48,365 nucleotides of DNA from an uncultured Muribaculum sp. (GTDB lineage: Bacteria > Bacteroidota > Bacteroidia > Bacteroidales > Muribaculaceae): NCBI GenBank assembly GCA_910589555.1, contig CAJUTE010000016.1, forward strand, positions 1 through 48,365, given 5' to 3'. The translations under genes and the position numbers were made by a program. Below, piece by piece: positions 41,078 to 48,365 of the stretch. The notes under the pieces are model-generated. The model saw nothing but the letters and a program-made list of their open reading frames with translations, ran no database searches and was not told where the DNA came from. The stretch's first letter is position 1; every line of letters begins with the position of its first letter.

Positions 41078-42565
41078 ATGAGCGTGAAATCAGTGATATT
41101 GACTGTGTTGGCGGCTGTGGCGATGATTTTGCCGGCTGAGACGGAGGCGCAGATGCCCATAAAGGTGTATTCGCGTCTTCAATTGCCTCCTGACAGCGCT
41201 GATATCAGCCACTATGGCAAAGAGCATTTCTGGAGGGCTGCCGGCGAGGTGTTCGGCTTCAACATAGGACTGTGGGCTTTTGACCGGTATGTGCAGCACG
41301 GCGACTGGGCATATATAAATTTCAACACCATCAAGGAGAATTTCAAGCATGGCTTCAAGTGGGACAATGACAATCTCAACACCAATATGTTTTTGCACCC
41401 CTACAACGGCAGCCTGTACTATAATGCCGCACGTGCCAACGGGTTCAATTACTGGAAGTCGGGACTGTTCTCGATTGCGGGGAGCGCCATGTGGGAATTG
41501 TTTATGGAGTGCGAATATCCGTCGACCAATGACATTATAGCCACGCCTATAGGCGGAATGTGTATCGGCGAGGTGTGTTTCCGCGCGTCGGATCTTGTGC
41601 TCGACGACCGTGTGGGCGGCGCCGAGCGTGTAGGGCGTGAGATTTCCGGATTCCTGTTGTCGCCCATGCGTGGAGTGACGCGTCTCATCACGGGCGACGC
41701 ATGGCGGCGGCGTCCCACATCGGGCAAGATATTCGGCTTGCCCAATATCGCGGTGGAGCTGTCGCTTGGCACACGTATGCTCGACTACCACCATGACAGG
41801 AGCCATGTGAAATTTGGAGGGGCGATGGAGCTTAACGTAGAGTATGGCGACCGCTTTGAATTGAAAAGCAAAAAACCGTATGATTATTTCACCTTCAACG
41901 CCAGCTTGAATTTCATGAAGACTCAGCCGGTGCTGAGCCATCTTGAGATAAAAGGCAGGCTCATAGGGCGTGAACTTCTTGAAGAGAAGGATTGCCATCT
42001 GAGCATAGGGTTGTTCCAGCATTTCGATTTCTTCGACTCCGACACTATTTCTTCAGGGCTGGTGCCTTATAAGCTGGGCATTCCGGCGAGTCTCGGCGGA
42101 GGTGTGTTCTATCGGGATATTGAACGACGCCATTGGGTGTTTGACGCTTATGCCCATGCCAATGCCGTGATTCTCGGCTCGGTGCTGTCGGACTATTATA
42201 TGGTCGATGACCGCAACTACAACTTTGCGAGCGGATTCTCGTTGAAAGGTGGCGCCAACATGGTCTTTGACAATGACCGCTATTCATTCTCTCTTTCCCA
42301 CGAGTATTACCGCCTGTTCACCTGGCAGGGCTATCACCGCAACACCAATCTTGATGATGCCGACTACAAGACACTCAACGCCCAGGGCGACAAATCGGTC
42401 GCGTCGTTCAACGTGACCCAGTTCCGTGCCGACATGAAGCTGTGCAAGCGGCTTTATCTCACGCTTTTGCTCGACCACTATCTGAGGTCGACGCATTATC
42501 GTGATTTCCCTCATGTGAAGTCGACCACGTTGTCGGCAAAACTGATGCTTACATATAAGCTCTGA
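41078..42565 (+). CDS. DUF3943 outer-membrane-associated protein
   Basis: A 495-residue exported protein (signal peptide MSVKSVILTVLAAVAMILPAETEA). Residues 65-200 match DUF3943: NFNTIKENFKHGFKWDNDNLNTNMFLHPYNGSLYYNAARANGFNYWKSG, then MWELFMECEYPSTNDIIATPIGGMCIGE. The C-terminal 280 residues show alternating strands with aromatic girdles, ending in LMLTYKL, consistent with an outer-membrane barrel. Function unknown. It is divergent from kduD across a 322-bp gap and is not obviously part of the pectin system. Confidence 0.82.
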   Translation: MSVKSVILTVLAAVAMILPAETEAQMPIKVYSRLQLPPDSADISHYGKEHFWRAAGEVFGFNIGLWAFDRYVQHGDWAYINFNTIKENFKHGFKWDNDNLNTNMFLHPYNGSLYYNAARANGFNYWKSGLFSIAGSAMWELFMECEYPSTNDIIATPIGGMCIGEVCFRASDLVLDDRVGGAERVGREISGFLLSPMRGVTRLITGDAWRRRPTSGKIFGLPNIAVELSLGTRMLDYHHDRSHVKFGGAMELNVEYGDRFELKSKKPYDYFTFNASLNFMKTQPVLSHLEIKGRLIGRELLEEKDCHLSIGLFQHFDFFDSDTISSGLVPYKLGIPASLGGGVFYRDIERRHWVFDAYAHANAVILGSVLSDYYMVDDRNYNFASGFSLKGGANMVFDNDRYSFSLSHEYYRLFTWQGYHRNTNLDDADYKTLNAQGDKSVASFNVTQFRADMKLCKRLYLTLLLDHYLRSTHYRDFPHVKSTTLSAKLMLTYKL

Positions 42566-42567
42566 GG

Positions 42568-42600
42568 TTTGGATGATTAGGAGGAAAAATGTTATCTTTG
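42568..42600 (+). promoter_or_regulatory. Promoter for the SIS / PfkB-like / ribH cluster
   Basis: TTTG (42568-42571), a 21-bp spacer and TATCTTTG (42593-42600). The -33 element begins 3 nt after the DUF3943 stop codon. The leader to ATG 42623 is about 16 nt. Confidence 0.88.
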
Positions 42601-42622
42601 CGTAATAATAGCGATTATTTCT

Positions 42623-43231
42623 ATGAGTGATATCCAACAATCCATGCGTGAGATTCTCCGGCAGGAGAGCTGCGCAATCGCAAATATTCCGGTGACCGAC
42701 GGTTATGACCGCGCGGTTGAATTGATAATCGAGCGTGTGCATCGCCGCCATGGAAAGGTGGTGACGTCGGGAATGGGCAAAGCCGGGCAGATTGCGATGA
42801 ACATCGCCACCACTTTTTCATCGACCGGCACCCCGGCAGTGAATCTTCATCCCGCCGAGGCTCAACACGGCGATCTGGGCGTGCTGCAGCCTGATGATGT
42901 GCTGCTGCTCATTTCCAATTCCGGAAAAACCAGAGAGATAATCGACCTGGTGCACCTCGCCCATAATCTTTACGAAGATGTGCCCCTGATAGTGATAACC
43001 GGCAATGCCGAGAGCGAACTTGCCCGGATGGCTACGGTGTCGCTGTACACCGGCGGCGCCCCTGAGGTGTGTCCGCTGGGGCTTACTCCCACAACGTCAA
43101 CCACTATGATGACAGTCATAGGCGATGTGCTTGTCGTCAACGTGATGAAGACTATAGGATTTACGCGGGAAGAGTATGCCAAACGTCATCATGGCGGATA
43201 TCTTGGCACTGTTTCCCGTGAAAAAAAATAA
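42623..43231 (+). CDS. SIS-domain sugar-phosphate isomerase, KpsF/GutQ type without CBS domains
   Basis: A 202-residue protein covering just the SIS domain of the arabinose-5-phosphate isomerase family: GMGKAGQIAMNIATTFSSTGTPAVNLHPAEAQHGDLGV (about 50-87), LLISNSGKTREI (about 94-105) and GLTPTTSTTMM (about 152-162). E. coli KdsD is about 330 residues with two CBS domains; here the frame ends after the SIS part, as in the short API forms of Bacteroidota. Probable role: ribulose-5-phosphate to arabinose-5-phosphate for KDO in lipopolysaccharide. It lies 7 nt before the PfkB-like gene. Confidence 0.86.
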   Translation: MSDIQQSMREILRQESCAIANIPVTDGYDRAVELIIERVHRRHGKVVTSGMGKAGQIAMNIATTFSSTGTPAVNLHPAEAQHGDLGVLQPDDVLLLISNSGKTREIIDLVHLAHNLYEDVPLIVITGNAESELARMATVSLYTGGAPEVCPLGLTPTTSTTMMTVIGDVLVVNVMKTIGFTREEYAKRHHGGYLGTVSREKK

Positions 43232-43238
43232 TGATGAG

Positions 43239-44150
43239 ATGAGAAAGATAATTGCGATAGGCGAGTGCCGCCTTGATATTTTTTTCCGCAACAACGCTCC
43301 ATGGCTCTCTCTGCCGGGCGCCACAATCCTTAATGCGGCAGCGTCGCTGGGGAAACGCCGCAGGGAGATCTCCTTCGTGGGTGAGGCTGCTGCCGACCAT
43401 GTGGGCGATATGCTTGTTGAATTCCTTACGCTGAACAATGTCGGGACTCACTCTGTCGATCGTTTTACCGATGGCGTGACACCGGTCACGCTGATATTCA
43501 CCGATGATCATGACTGTGAGCGCCACCGAGTGAGCTATGAGCGTTATTCGGCACAGAGCCTCGGCGTGGTGTGGCCGCGCATTGACCATGATGATATCGT
43601 GGTGTTTGGCGGGATTTATGCTCTTGACCAGAGGGTGCACTCGCGCTTGTTTGACATAATCAAGTATGCCCGCGAACGCAAGGCGGTTATCGTATACGCT
43701 CCCGATATGGGGCATAATCCGGTGATCAATATGACCCATGTAAAGCCCTCCATCCTTGAAAATCTTGAGATGGCTGATATTGTGGTGACAGCCGGTTCTG
43801 ACCTGAAGACCATATTTGGCGAGGAGGGTGGAAGCAATTCCTATAACCGCGACATCAGCTTCTATTGTTTCAACCACATAAATGCCGATTTCGATGAATC
43901 GACACTCTCATTCTATAACCGTAAGAAAACGGAGTCGGCTGAGATCAAGTGCAGCAGCGAGATGCGCGGCGTGTGGCTTGCCGGAGCGATAGCCGGAGTG
44001 GTCGACGCTCTCTTGAAGCATGATGTGCTGAAGGAAGCCACCGGGGATTTTGATCAGGAGATGATGAAAAATATAGTTGAACAAGCCGCTTTGTGGGGTG
44101 GGATGGCAATCGAGACCACCGACAGGCTTGTCCCGTTAAATGATAAATAA
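43239..44150 (+). CDS. PfkB-like protein with degenerate catalytic motif
   Basis: A 303-residue protein that follows the PfkB/ribokinase plan: IAIGECRLDIFF (5-16), PGATILNAAASLGKRRREISFVGEAAADHVGDML (26-59), VGTHSV, VTLIF, and ADIVVTAGSDLKTIFG (179-194), which resembles the segment read as N-x-E in active kinases. The catalytic GAGD signature expected before the last helix is replaced by SSEMRGVWLAG (239-249), so the general-base Asp and anion hole appear to be missing. It may be a pseudokinase or have altered chemistry. The start at 43239 (MRKIIAIGE) lies 7 nt after the SIS gene; ribH follows after 19 nt. Confidence 0.75.
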   Translation: MRKIIAIGECRLDIFFRNNAPWLSLPGATILNAAASLGKRRREISFVGEAAADHVGDMLVEFLTLNNVGTHSVDRFTDGVTPVTLIFTDDHDCERHRVSYERYSAQSLGVVWPRIDHDDIVVFGGIYALDQRVHSRLFDIIKYARERKAVIVYAPDMGHNPVINMTHVKPSILENLEMADIVVTAGSDLKTIFGEEGGSNSYNRDISFYCFNHINADFDESTLSFYNRKKTESAEIKCSSEMRGVWLAGAIAGVVDALLKHDVLKEATGDFDQEMMKNIVEQAALWGGMAIETTDRLVPLNDK

Positions 44151-44169
44151 GAATAACAAAGAAATAAGA

Positions 44170-44649
44170 ATGGCAACAAATCTATCGACAGGAGCGCCTA
44201 AAGGCAACCTTCCGGCAATATCATCGGGAGCCAAGGTGGCGATTGTGACAGCTGAATGGAATTCCAACATCACTGAAGCGCTTACCAAGGGCGCCGTGGA
44301 GCTTCTTGAGCAGGAGCGCGTGGGATATGAATTGTTTCATGTGCCCGGAGCGATTGAACTCACTTATGCGGCATCGGCACTGTGGAATTCAGGCAGATAT
44401 GCCGCTATAATCGTGTTTGGATGCGTGATACGCGGTGGTACTCCGCACTTTGATTATGTGTGTGACAGCGTGACACGCGGGGTGACTGAGATCAATCTGA
44501 GAAAAAATGGCGCTCCGGTCATTTTCGGGGTGCTTACCGTTGATTGTGAGCAAGATGCCATTGATCGTGCCGGTGGAAAATTGGGCAATAAAGGTACCGA
44601 AGCAGCAGAAGCTGCAATAAAAATGATTCATTTTATGGAAAATATATAA
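44170..44649 (+). CDS. ribH: 6,7-dimethyl-8-ribityllumazine synthase
   Basis: A 159-residue lumazine synthase of the riboflavin pathway, condensing 5-amino-6-ribitylaminouracil with 3,4-dihydroxy-2-butanone-4-phosphate. Typical stretches are EWNSNITEAL (29-38), HVPGAIELTYAA (57-68), the catalytic His93 in GGTPHFDYVCDS (89-100) and GVLTVDCEQDAIDRAGG (about 117-133). The start at 44170 (MATNLSTG) avoids overlap with the PfkB-like gene. It is not with other rib genes. Its stop lies 9 nt before the tRNA promoter. Confidence 0.96.
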   Translation: MATNLSTGAPKGNLPAISSGAKVAIVTAEWNSNITEALTKGAVELLEQERVGYELFHVPGAIELTYAASALWNSGRYAAIIVFGCVIRGGTPHFDYVCDSVTRGVTEINLRKNGAPVIFGVLTVDCEQDAIDRAGGKLGNKGTEAAEAAIKMIHFMENI

Positions 44650-44657
44650 AAAATTCG

Positions 44658-44665
44658 TATCTTTG
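44658..44665 (+). promoter_or_regulatory. -7 box TATCTTTG for the tRNA pair
   Basis: A perfect TAnnTTTG box 11 bp upstream of tRNA-Tyr. The -33 region lies in the end of ribH (TTTTATGG near 44632-44639) and is weak. Confidence 0.7.
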
Positions 44666-44676
44666 CATACGAATTA

Positions 44677-44759
44677 GGGCGAATACCAGAGTGGCCAAAT
44701 GGGGCAGACTGTAAATCTGCTGGTTTCTACCTTCGGTGGTTCGAATCCATCTTCGCCCA
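44677..44759 (+). tRNA. tRNA-Tyr (anticodon GTA)
   Basis: The acceptor stem GGGCGAA (44677-44683) pairs with TTCGCCC (44752-44758); the discriminator is A44759. The anticodon arm CAGA-CTGTAAA-TCTG gives GTA. A long variable arm (TGGTTTCTACCTTC) marks a class II tRNA. The T loop is TTCGAAT. No CCA is encoded. Confidence 0.96.
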
Positions 44760-44768
44760 CAATTCAAT

Positions 44769-44841
44769 GCGGAAGTAGCTCAGTTGATAGAGCATCAGCC
44801 TTCCAAGCTGAGGGTCGCGAGTTTGAGCCTCGTCTTCCGCT
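44769..44841 (+). tRNA. tRNA-Gly (anticodon TCC)
   Basis: The acceptor GCGGAAG (44769-44775) pairs with CTTCCGC (44834-44840); the discriminator is T44841. The anticodon arm TCAGC-CTTCCAA-GCTGA gives TCC. It is 9 nt after tRNA-Tyr and in the same transcript. No CCA is encoded. Confidence 0.96.
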
Positions 44842-44850
44842 CAATTCTTG

Positions 44851-44882
44851 AAAATCGGTCTCTTATGAGTCCGATTTTTTTT
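44851..44882 (+). terminator. Terminator of the tRNA pair
   Basis: AAAATCGG (44851-44858) pairs with CCGATTTT (44871-44878) around a 12-nt loop, and the T run continues to 44882. Confidence 0.85.
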
Positions 44883-44891
44883 GTTTATTCG

Positions 44892-44923
44892 TTGGCTTTT
44901 TTTGTTTTTTTGTTTTAAATTTG
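44892..44923 (+). promoter_or_regulatory. Promoter of the small secreted protein gene
   Basis: TTGG (44892-44895), a 20-bp T-rich spacer and TAAATTTG (44916-44923). The leader to ATG 44975 is about 45 nt. Confidence 0.75.
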
Positions 44924-44974
44924 CTGTGGATTAGTATAATAACATTCATTATTAACTTTAAAACAACCATGCTT

Positions 44975-45787
44975 ATGAAAAAAATTTACTCTTTACTCAC
45001 AGTGCTTGCAATCGCAGGTATGACCTCGGCAAATGCTCAGAAGTGGGACTTCACCAACTGGAGCGCTGAAACAGTTGCTAACCTTAAAGCTGTCAATGCT
45101 GCTAACGAAACATGGTCAGACATTGAAAAAGCACCGGATAAGCAGACAGAGCCAACTGAACTGTCAAAAGAAAACTGCTTCTGGCAAGTTAATGCTGCTA
45201 CAACTGTAGATGCTGATGGTAATTTGACTGCCAATGGCGTTGTTATCAAGGAATTAAAAGGACTTAAATACACCAATACAACTGATCGCTCGCTTGCGAT
45301 TGCGGTGAACTATCCCGTTGCCGGAGGAACAGGCTTCGGTCCTTATCATGGTCCATCTTATCTTTGGCTCGGTTCAAGTAAGAAAAATTACTTCATCATC
45401 CCCAATGTAGCCGCAGGATCTACAATCAAGATGGGTGTTGAATCTCACAAGACTACTGATGCCCGTGGTGTTGAGCTTTATGTAGGTGCCGGTACTGAGG
45501 GTGCTAAATTGCTTGATAAGGACGGCAATGCTGTCGCTACTCCTAAGGAATATCAGGAGCAGGAATGGGTAGTGCCTGCTGATGCCGCTTCTACCGACAT
45601 CCAGATTTATAACACCAACGGTTGCCACATCTATTATATTGAAGTTGTTGGTTCTACCGGCGGTGTTGAGGATATCACTGTTGCTGACGACGAGAACGCT
45701 CCTATGTACAATCTTCAGGGTGTTCAAGTTGATGAGAACTACAAGGGTGTGGTTATCAAAAACGGCAAAAAGTACATCAACCGCTAA
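44975..45787 (+). CDS. Secreted protein of unknown function with a BspA-like C-terminal tail
   Basis: A 270-residue protein with a signal peptide (MKKIYSLLTVLAIAGMTSANA). The mature part is beta-rich (WDFTNWSAETVANLKA, FIIPNVAAGSTIKMGVESHKT, IYNTNGCHIYYIEVV) and resembles the pectate-lyase-associated or carbohydrate-binding beta domains common in Bacteroidales, but no catalytic residues can be named. The last ~28 residues (MYNLQGVQVDENYKGVVIKNGKKYINR) match in style the tail of the LRR protein at 7304. The start at 44975 was preferred to 44969 (MLMKK). Single gene with its own promoter and terminator. Confidence 0.72.
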   Translation: MKKIYSLLTVLAIAGMTSANAQKWDFTNWSAETVANLKAVNAANETWSDIEKAPDKQTEPTELSKENCFWQVNAATTVDADGNLTANGVVIKELKGLKYTNTTDRSLAIAVNYPVAGGTGFGPYHGPSYLWLGSSKKNYFIIPNVAAGSTIKMGVESHKTTDARGVELYVGAGTEGAKLLDKDGNAVATPKEYQEQEWVVPADAASTDIQIYNTNGCHIYYIEVVGSTGGVEDITVADDENAPMYNLQGVQVDENYKGVVIKNGKKYINR

Positions 45788-45816
45788 TATACGCGGCAAT
45801 TTAATATTAAGTTGAT

Positions 45817-45857
45817 AAAAAGGGAGGAAGCTCATTACATGGGCTTCCTCCCTTTTT
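45817..45857. terminator. Bidirectional terminator
   Basis: AAAAAGGGAGGAAGC (45817-45831) pairs perfectly with GCTTCCTCCCTTTTT (45843-45857), a 15-bp stem with an 11-nt loop, and T continues to 45859. It lies between the convergent secreted-protein and aminopeptidase genes and has a T run on both strands. Confidence 0.93.
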
Positions 45858-45940
45858 TTGCCTGTTTGTGTCGTTGGTTGTTTTTGTTATTGTTTTCGTG
45901 TGTCGCCGCTAAAACGCATAGCGGCGGCATAGATTGCGGA

Positions 45941-47314
45941 TCAGCGGATGGCTTCCACTTCGTCGGTGGTGAGAGGTATTTTTTTGCCGAGGCGACGGGC
46001 ACCGTCGGCTGTGATGAGGTAGTCTTCCTCGTTGCGCACACCGGTGAAATCACGCCATTTTTCCAGTTCGGCATAGTCGATGAAGTCAGCGAAACGCTTT
46101 TCCGAGCCCCAATAATCGATAAGTTCGGGGATGAAATATATGCCCGGTTCGATGGTGTGTACGAATCCCGGTTCGAGCGGGCGTGCGAGTCGCAGCGACT
46201 TGCGTCCGAATTGAGTGCTTTTAGGCTGTCCGTCATATCCTACCCACACCTCTCCGAGGTTTTCCATGTCGTGCACGTCGAGTCCCATCATGTGTCCCAA
46301 GCCATGAGGATAGAACATGGCGTGAGCGCCTGCGGCAACCGCTTCGGCGGGATCACCCTTCATGATGCCGAGATCCTTGAGCCCGCGGCACATCACTTCA
46401 GCCGAGAGTTCATACACGTCCTTGAACGGCACTCCGGGTTTTAATGCGGCAACCGAAGCTTTGTGCATCGCCACCTGAAGGTCATAGATGAGTTTCTGGC
46501 GTGGGGTGTAGGTCTTGTCGGCGCAGATGGTCGATGACATATCGCCGGCGTAGCCCATCGGGGTTTCTGAACCGGCGTCGATCAGGAGCATATCGCCAGG
46601 CTTTACGAGGTGGTGGTGGGCATGGTTGTGGAGTGTCTGTCCGTGGGTGGTAGCGATTGTGGGGAACGACAGGCGGCAACCGTTTGCCGTGGCTACCGAT
46701 TCAATCACGGCTACGATCTCATATTCGTGCATTCCGGGGCGCAGTGCTTTCATTGCCGCGATGTGCATATCGGCAGTGACGTTGCAGGCGCGTTCGATCT
46801 CCTCGATCTCCTCCTCGGTCTTGTGGTTGCGCATATCTACTATGGCGCGTATCAGATCCACTGATGGCTGCTCGGCTCCCGGCTTTATGTTCAGCCAGTC
46901 GAGGAGTTTCAGTTTGTGCTCGGCACGGTAGGTGGGAGTGTAATGTATTTTCTGTCCTGATTTTGCGGCTTTTTCAAGATAGTTTTTGATTTCGCTTGCG
47001 GGGAGGGTTGTGTCTACGCCGTGCATTGCGGCTTTTTCGTGCAGTGTGGGTTGATTTCCCATCCACACGATTGAGTCGATGGTCAGTTCGTCGCCGAATA
47101 TTATCTCCTTGTCATTGTCTATGTCGATGATGGCGTTCAATCCGGCATAAGGCAATCCGAAATAGTAGAGGAACGATGAATCTTGGCGGAAATCATAGGT
47201 GTTGTCCTCGTAGTTGCTGCCGGTTTCATCGTTGCCGATGAACAGAATGAGTCCGCTGCCTACGCGCTTTTTGAGCTCGTTGCGGCGTGAAATATAGGTT
47301 TCGCGTGAAAACAT
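45941..47314 (-). CDS. pepP: Xaa-Pro aminopeptidase (aminopeptidase P)
   Basis: A 457-residue two-domain M24B peptidase. The N-terminal creatinase-like domain (1-170) starts MFSRETYISRRNELKKRVGSG. The C-terminal pita-bread domain carries the dimetal ligands: Asp in LLIDAGSE, Asp in GYAGDMSSTI, His in PHGLGHMMGLDVHD, Glu in HTIEPGIYF, and a final Glu near the C terminus. It removes N-terminal residues preceding proline. No signal peptide, so cytoplasmic. Divergent from the flavodoxin-fold gene. Confidence 0.93.
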   Translation of the reverse strand: MFSRETYISRRNELKKRVGSGLILFIGNDETGSNYEDNTYDFRQDSSFLYYFGLPYAGLNAIIDIDNDKEIIFGDELTIDSIVWMGNQPTLHEKAAMHGVDTTLPASEIKNYLEKAAKSGQKIHYTPTYRAEHKLKLLDWLNIKPGAEQPSVDLIRAIVDMRNHKTEEEIEEIERACNVTADMHIAAMKALRPGMHEYEIVAVIESVATANGCRLSFPTIATTHGQTLHNHAHHHLVKPGDMLLIDAGSETPMGYAGDMSSTICADKTYTPRQKLIYDLQVAMHKASVAALKPGVPFKDVYELSAEVMCRGLKDLGIMKGDPAEAVAAGAHAMFYPHGLGHMMGLDVHDMENLGEVWVGYDGQPKSTQFGRKSLRLARPLEPGFVHTIEPGIYFIPELIDYWGSEKRFADFIDYAELEKWRDFTGVRNEEDYLITADGARRLGKKIPLTTDEVEAIR

Positions 47315-47340
47315 AACTTTTAAGGTTGGTTTATGATTTT

Positions 47341-47348
47341 CAAATTTA
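47341..47348 (-). promoter_or_regulatory. -7 box TAAATTTG for the aminopeptidase gene
   Basis: The minus-strand TAAATTTG fits TAnnTTTG, 27 bp upstream of the ATG at 47314. No clear -33 partner. Confidence 0.6.
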
Positions 47349-47371
47349 CGGCTTTTATTCTATAAATAGTC

Positions 47372-47401
47372 TTGCAGCGTGTAAAAAAAATGCTTATTTT
47401 G
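47372..47401 (+). promoter_or_regulatory. Probable promoter of the flavodoxin-fold reductase gene
   Basis: TTG (47372-47374), a 20-bp spacer and TATTTTG (47395-47401), one base short of the 8-nt consensus. It lies 11 nt before the ATG at 47413. Confidence 0.5.
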
Positions 47402-47412
47402 GCGGAAAAATT

Positions 47413-47988
47413 ATGAAGGTTCTGATGTTTTATGCCAGTCCCTGGCACAATGGAAATATTTCGGCGATGCTCGATTGCATTGCTGAGGAGATGATTGAGC
47501 GCGGGTGGACGGTTGATGTTGAATATGTCGACAGTCTTGACGTGCATCCCTGCGTCGGGTGCATGAAGTGCCGTGCCGATAAGGAGTGCTGCCTCGGGCG
47601 CGATGATGCCCACCGCATAGCCGGAAAGCTTGGGGAGTATGACCTCTATGTGATCGGGGCTCCCTGTTATTGGGGCAATATGCCGGGGGCGTTGAAAGTG
47701 CTGTTTGACAGAATGGTGTATGCCATGGTCGACACTGAGGCGGGGAAGTTGCTGCCTGTGCCGCTGCTTAAGGGCAAGAGGGCGATTATTGTCACGGCAT
47801 CAGCCACGCCGTCGCCGTTCAACCGGTGGTTCGGGCAGACATCGGGTGTGGTCAAGTCGCTGAAATCCATTTTCCGCCAGTGTGGGGTGAAGATCATCGG
47901 GACCTATCAGAAGGGGGACACGCGCAAGTCGCCGGAGCCCACTGAAAAGGATTTGAGAAAAGTGTTGAAGCTTCTACCGAAAAAATAA
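47413..47988 (+). CDS. NAD(P)H-dependent FMN reductase / flavodoxin-fold oxidoreductase
   Basis: A 191-residue protein with the flavodoxin-like fold: MKVLMFYASPWHNGNISAML (phosphate loop, SPWHNGN), GAPCYWGNMPGALKVLFDR (FMN isoalloxazine loop, about 90-108) and KGKRAIIVTASATPSP. A CVGCMKCRADKECC cluster (about 48-61), typical for iron-sulfur-flavoprotein-like multimeric flavodoxins, suggests an additional redox or metal site. The electron partner is unknown. The start at 47413 was chosen because the longer frame runs through the promoter region. Confidence 0.85.
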   Translation: MKVLMFYASPWHNGNISAMLDCIAEEMIERGWTVDVEYVDSLDVHPCVGCMKCRADKECCLGRDDAHRIAGKLGEYDLYVIGAPCYWGNMPGALKVLFDRMVYAMVDTEAGKLLPVPLLKGKRAIIVTASATPSPFNRWFGQTSGVVKSLKSIFRQCGVKIIGTYQKGDTRKSPEPTEKDLRKVLKLLPKK

Positions 47989-47989
47989 A

Positions 47990-48020
47990 AAAATGCCTTG
48001 TCTCGCGACAGGGCATTTTT
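47990..48020 (+). terminator. Terminator after the flavodoxin-fold gene
   Basis: AAAATGCCTTGTC (47990-48002) pairs with GACAGGGCATTTT (48007-48019, one G-T pair) around a TCGC tetraloop, with a T run to 48020. Confidence 0.92.
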
Positions 48021-48111
48021 ACAATGTTGTAAAGTGTATACAGGGATGTGATTTTTTTCCTTTTGTCGTTATTGCAGTAACAATCTTCAATGTTATGCGA
48101 CAAAATTATAA

Positions 48112-48173
48112 CAATATTTTGGTATATGCAAGAATTTTGCAATAAATTATTCGCATAATTAACCAAAATATTG
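48112..48173. repeat. AT-rich 11-bp inverted repeat in the terminal intergenic region
   Basis: CAATATTTTGG (48112-48122) and CCAAAATATTG (48163-48173) are perfect complements 40 bp apart. Between them lies TGCAAGAATTTTGCA (48127-48141). The 377-bp end of the window (47989-48365) has no gene that I can support. Confidence 0.5.
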
Positions 48174-48242
48174 GAAAATTGTATTGAAACGCCTGTTTTT
48201 GCTATAAAATGAGAGGGTGTTGCAGAATCACACAAAAGTAGT

Positions 48243-48261
48243 GACGTACGGCTCGTGCGTC
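48243..48261. repeat. 8-bp hairpin near the window end
   Basis: GACGTACG (48243-48250) pairs with CGTGCGTC (48254-48261, one G-T pair) around GCT. It is not followed by T. It lies 29 bp before the palindromic element copy 2. Confidence 0.4.
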
Positions 48262-48289
48262 AGAATGCCATGTTTGATAATCAGCTTGT

Positions 48290-48318
48290 TCTGGCGGACG
48301 CTCGAATCGAGCAATGTC
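48290..48318. repeat. Degenerate palindromic element, copy 2
   Basis: The GCTCGA-A-TCGAGC core (48300-48312) is shared with the element at 31694-31722; 18 of the first 23 bases agree. Likely the same interspersed intergenic palindrome. Confidence 0.4.
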
Positions 48319-48346
48319 ACTAACTTAAGGCTAAAATGGTCTTTTG

Positions 48347-48354
48347 TAATTTTG
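48347..48354 (+). promoter_or_regulatory. -7 box TAATTTTG at the window edge
   Basis: A TAnnTTTG match close to the window end, probably belonging to a gene that starts beyond 48365. No TTTG element at the right distance. Confidence 0.4.
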
Positions 48355-48365
48355 TATGGTGATAT

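Noticed and set aside
47894..48235. 113-residue minus-strand reading frame
   Set aside because: It runs through the terminator at 47990-48020 and the end of the flavodoxin-fold gene, has no domain and has poor composition.

Overview
This window looks like a chromosomal segment of a gut Bacteroidales bacterium, most plausibly a Muribaculaceae-type organism. The evidence is repeated Bacteroidota promoters (TTTG, 19-21 bp, TAnnTTTG), no consistent Shine-Dalgarno sequences, tRNA genes without an encoded CCA, and families typical of the phylum (DUF4369 lipoprotein, BspA-like LRR protein, DUF3943 and DUF6268-like barrels, GYF_2/CD225 protein). The taxonomic placement is inference, because no rRNA or marker search was possible.

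Layout. 1-5.7 kb: the 3' end of a tRNA-Gln, a secreted GH43 glycosidase, a YhcH-family protein, a predicted outer-membrane barrel, and a minus-strand operon of lipoprotein, tetrapyrrole-methylase-fold methyltransferase and metallo-beta-lactamase hydrolase. 5.7-9.4 kb: an accessory-looking stretch with a 50-bp tandem repeat, a stand-alone terminator, a promoter overlapped by a palindrome, a PD-(D/E)XK-like protein and an AT-rich leucine-rich-repeat surface protein. 9.3-12.8 kb: an outer-membrane phospholipase A behind a duplicated promoter, convergent with a tightly packed dtd-mazG-deoC-GYF/CD225-DUF2752 operon. 12.9-40.8 kb: a large pectin (rhamnogalacturonan I) utilisation island. 41-48.4 kb: DUF3943 protein, a SIS isomerase / PfkB-like / ribH cluster, tRNA-Tyr and tRNA-Gly, a small secreted protein, aminopeptidase P and a flavodoxin-fold reductase.

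The pectin island has three transcription blocks. Block A (minus, 18.25 to 12.9 kb) encodes exported GH2, CE7-type esterase and a double-domain rhamnogalacturonan acetylesterase. Block B (plus, 18.5 to 31.6 kb) encodes uxaC, exuT, uxaB, uxaA, a second acetylesterase, a DUF4861 protein and rhaB-rhaA-rhaT-rhaD. Block C (minus, 40.8 to 31.7 kb) encodes kduD, an orphan PTS EIIC (GatC-like), kdgK, KDPG aldolase, kduI, a second GH2 and an alpha/beta-hydrolase. B and C converge near 31.7 kb. Together they cover both backbone sugars. Galacturonate (ExuT, UxaC, UxaB, UxaA) and unsaturated uronate from lyase products (KduI, KduD) both reach 2-keto-3-deoxygluconate, then KdgK and the aldolase give pyruvate and glyceraldehyde-3-phosphate. 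L-rhamnose goes through RhaT, RhaA, RhaB and RhaD to dihydroxyacetone phosphate and lactaldehyde. No SusC/SusD pair, polysaccharide lyase or regulator is visible in the window.

The most unusual observation is in block C. KduI carries a clear Sec-type signal peptide placed exactly in front of the normal KduI fold with all metal ligands kept, and the only transporter in that block is a PTS EIIC-like membrane protein with no EIIA or EIIB nearby. I suggest a pathway split across the inner membrane: isomerisation in the periplasm, import of the diketo sugar by a PTS-independent EIIC homologue, then reduction and phosphorylation in the cytoplasm. This is a hypothesis from sequence, not a demonstrated system.
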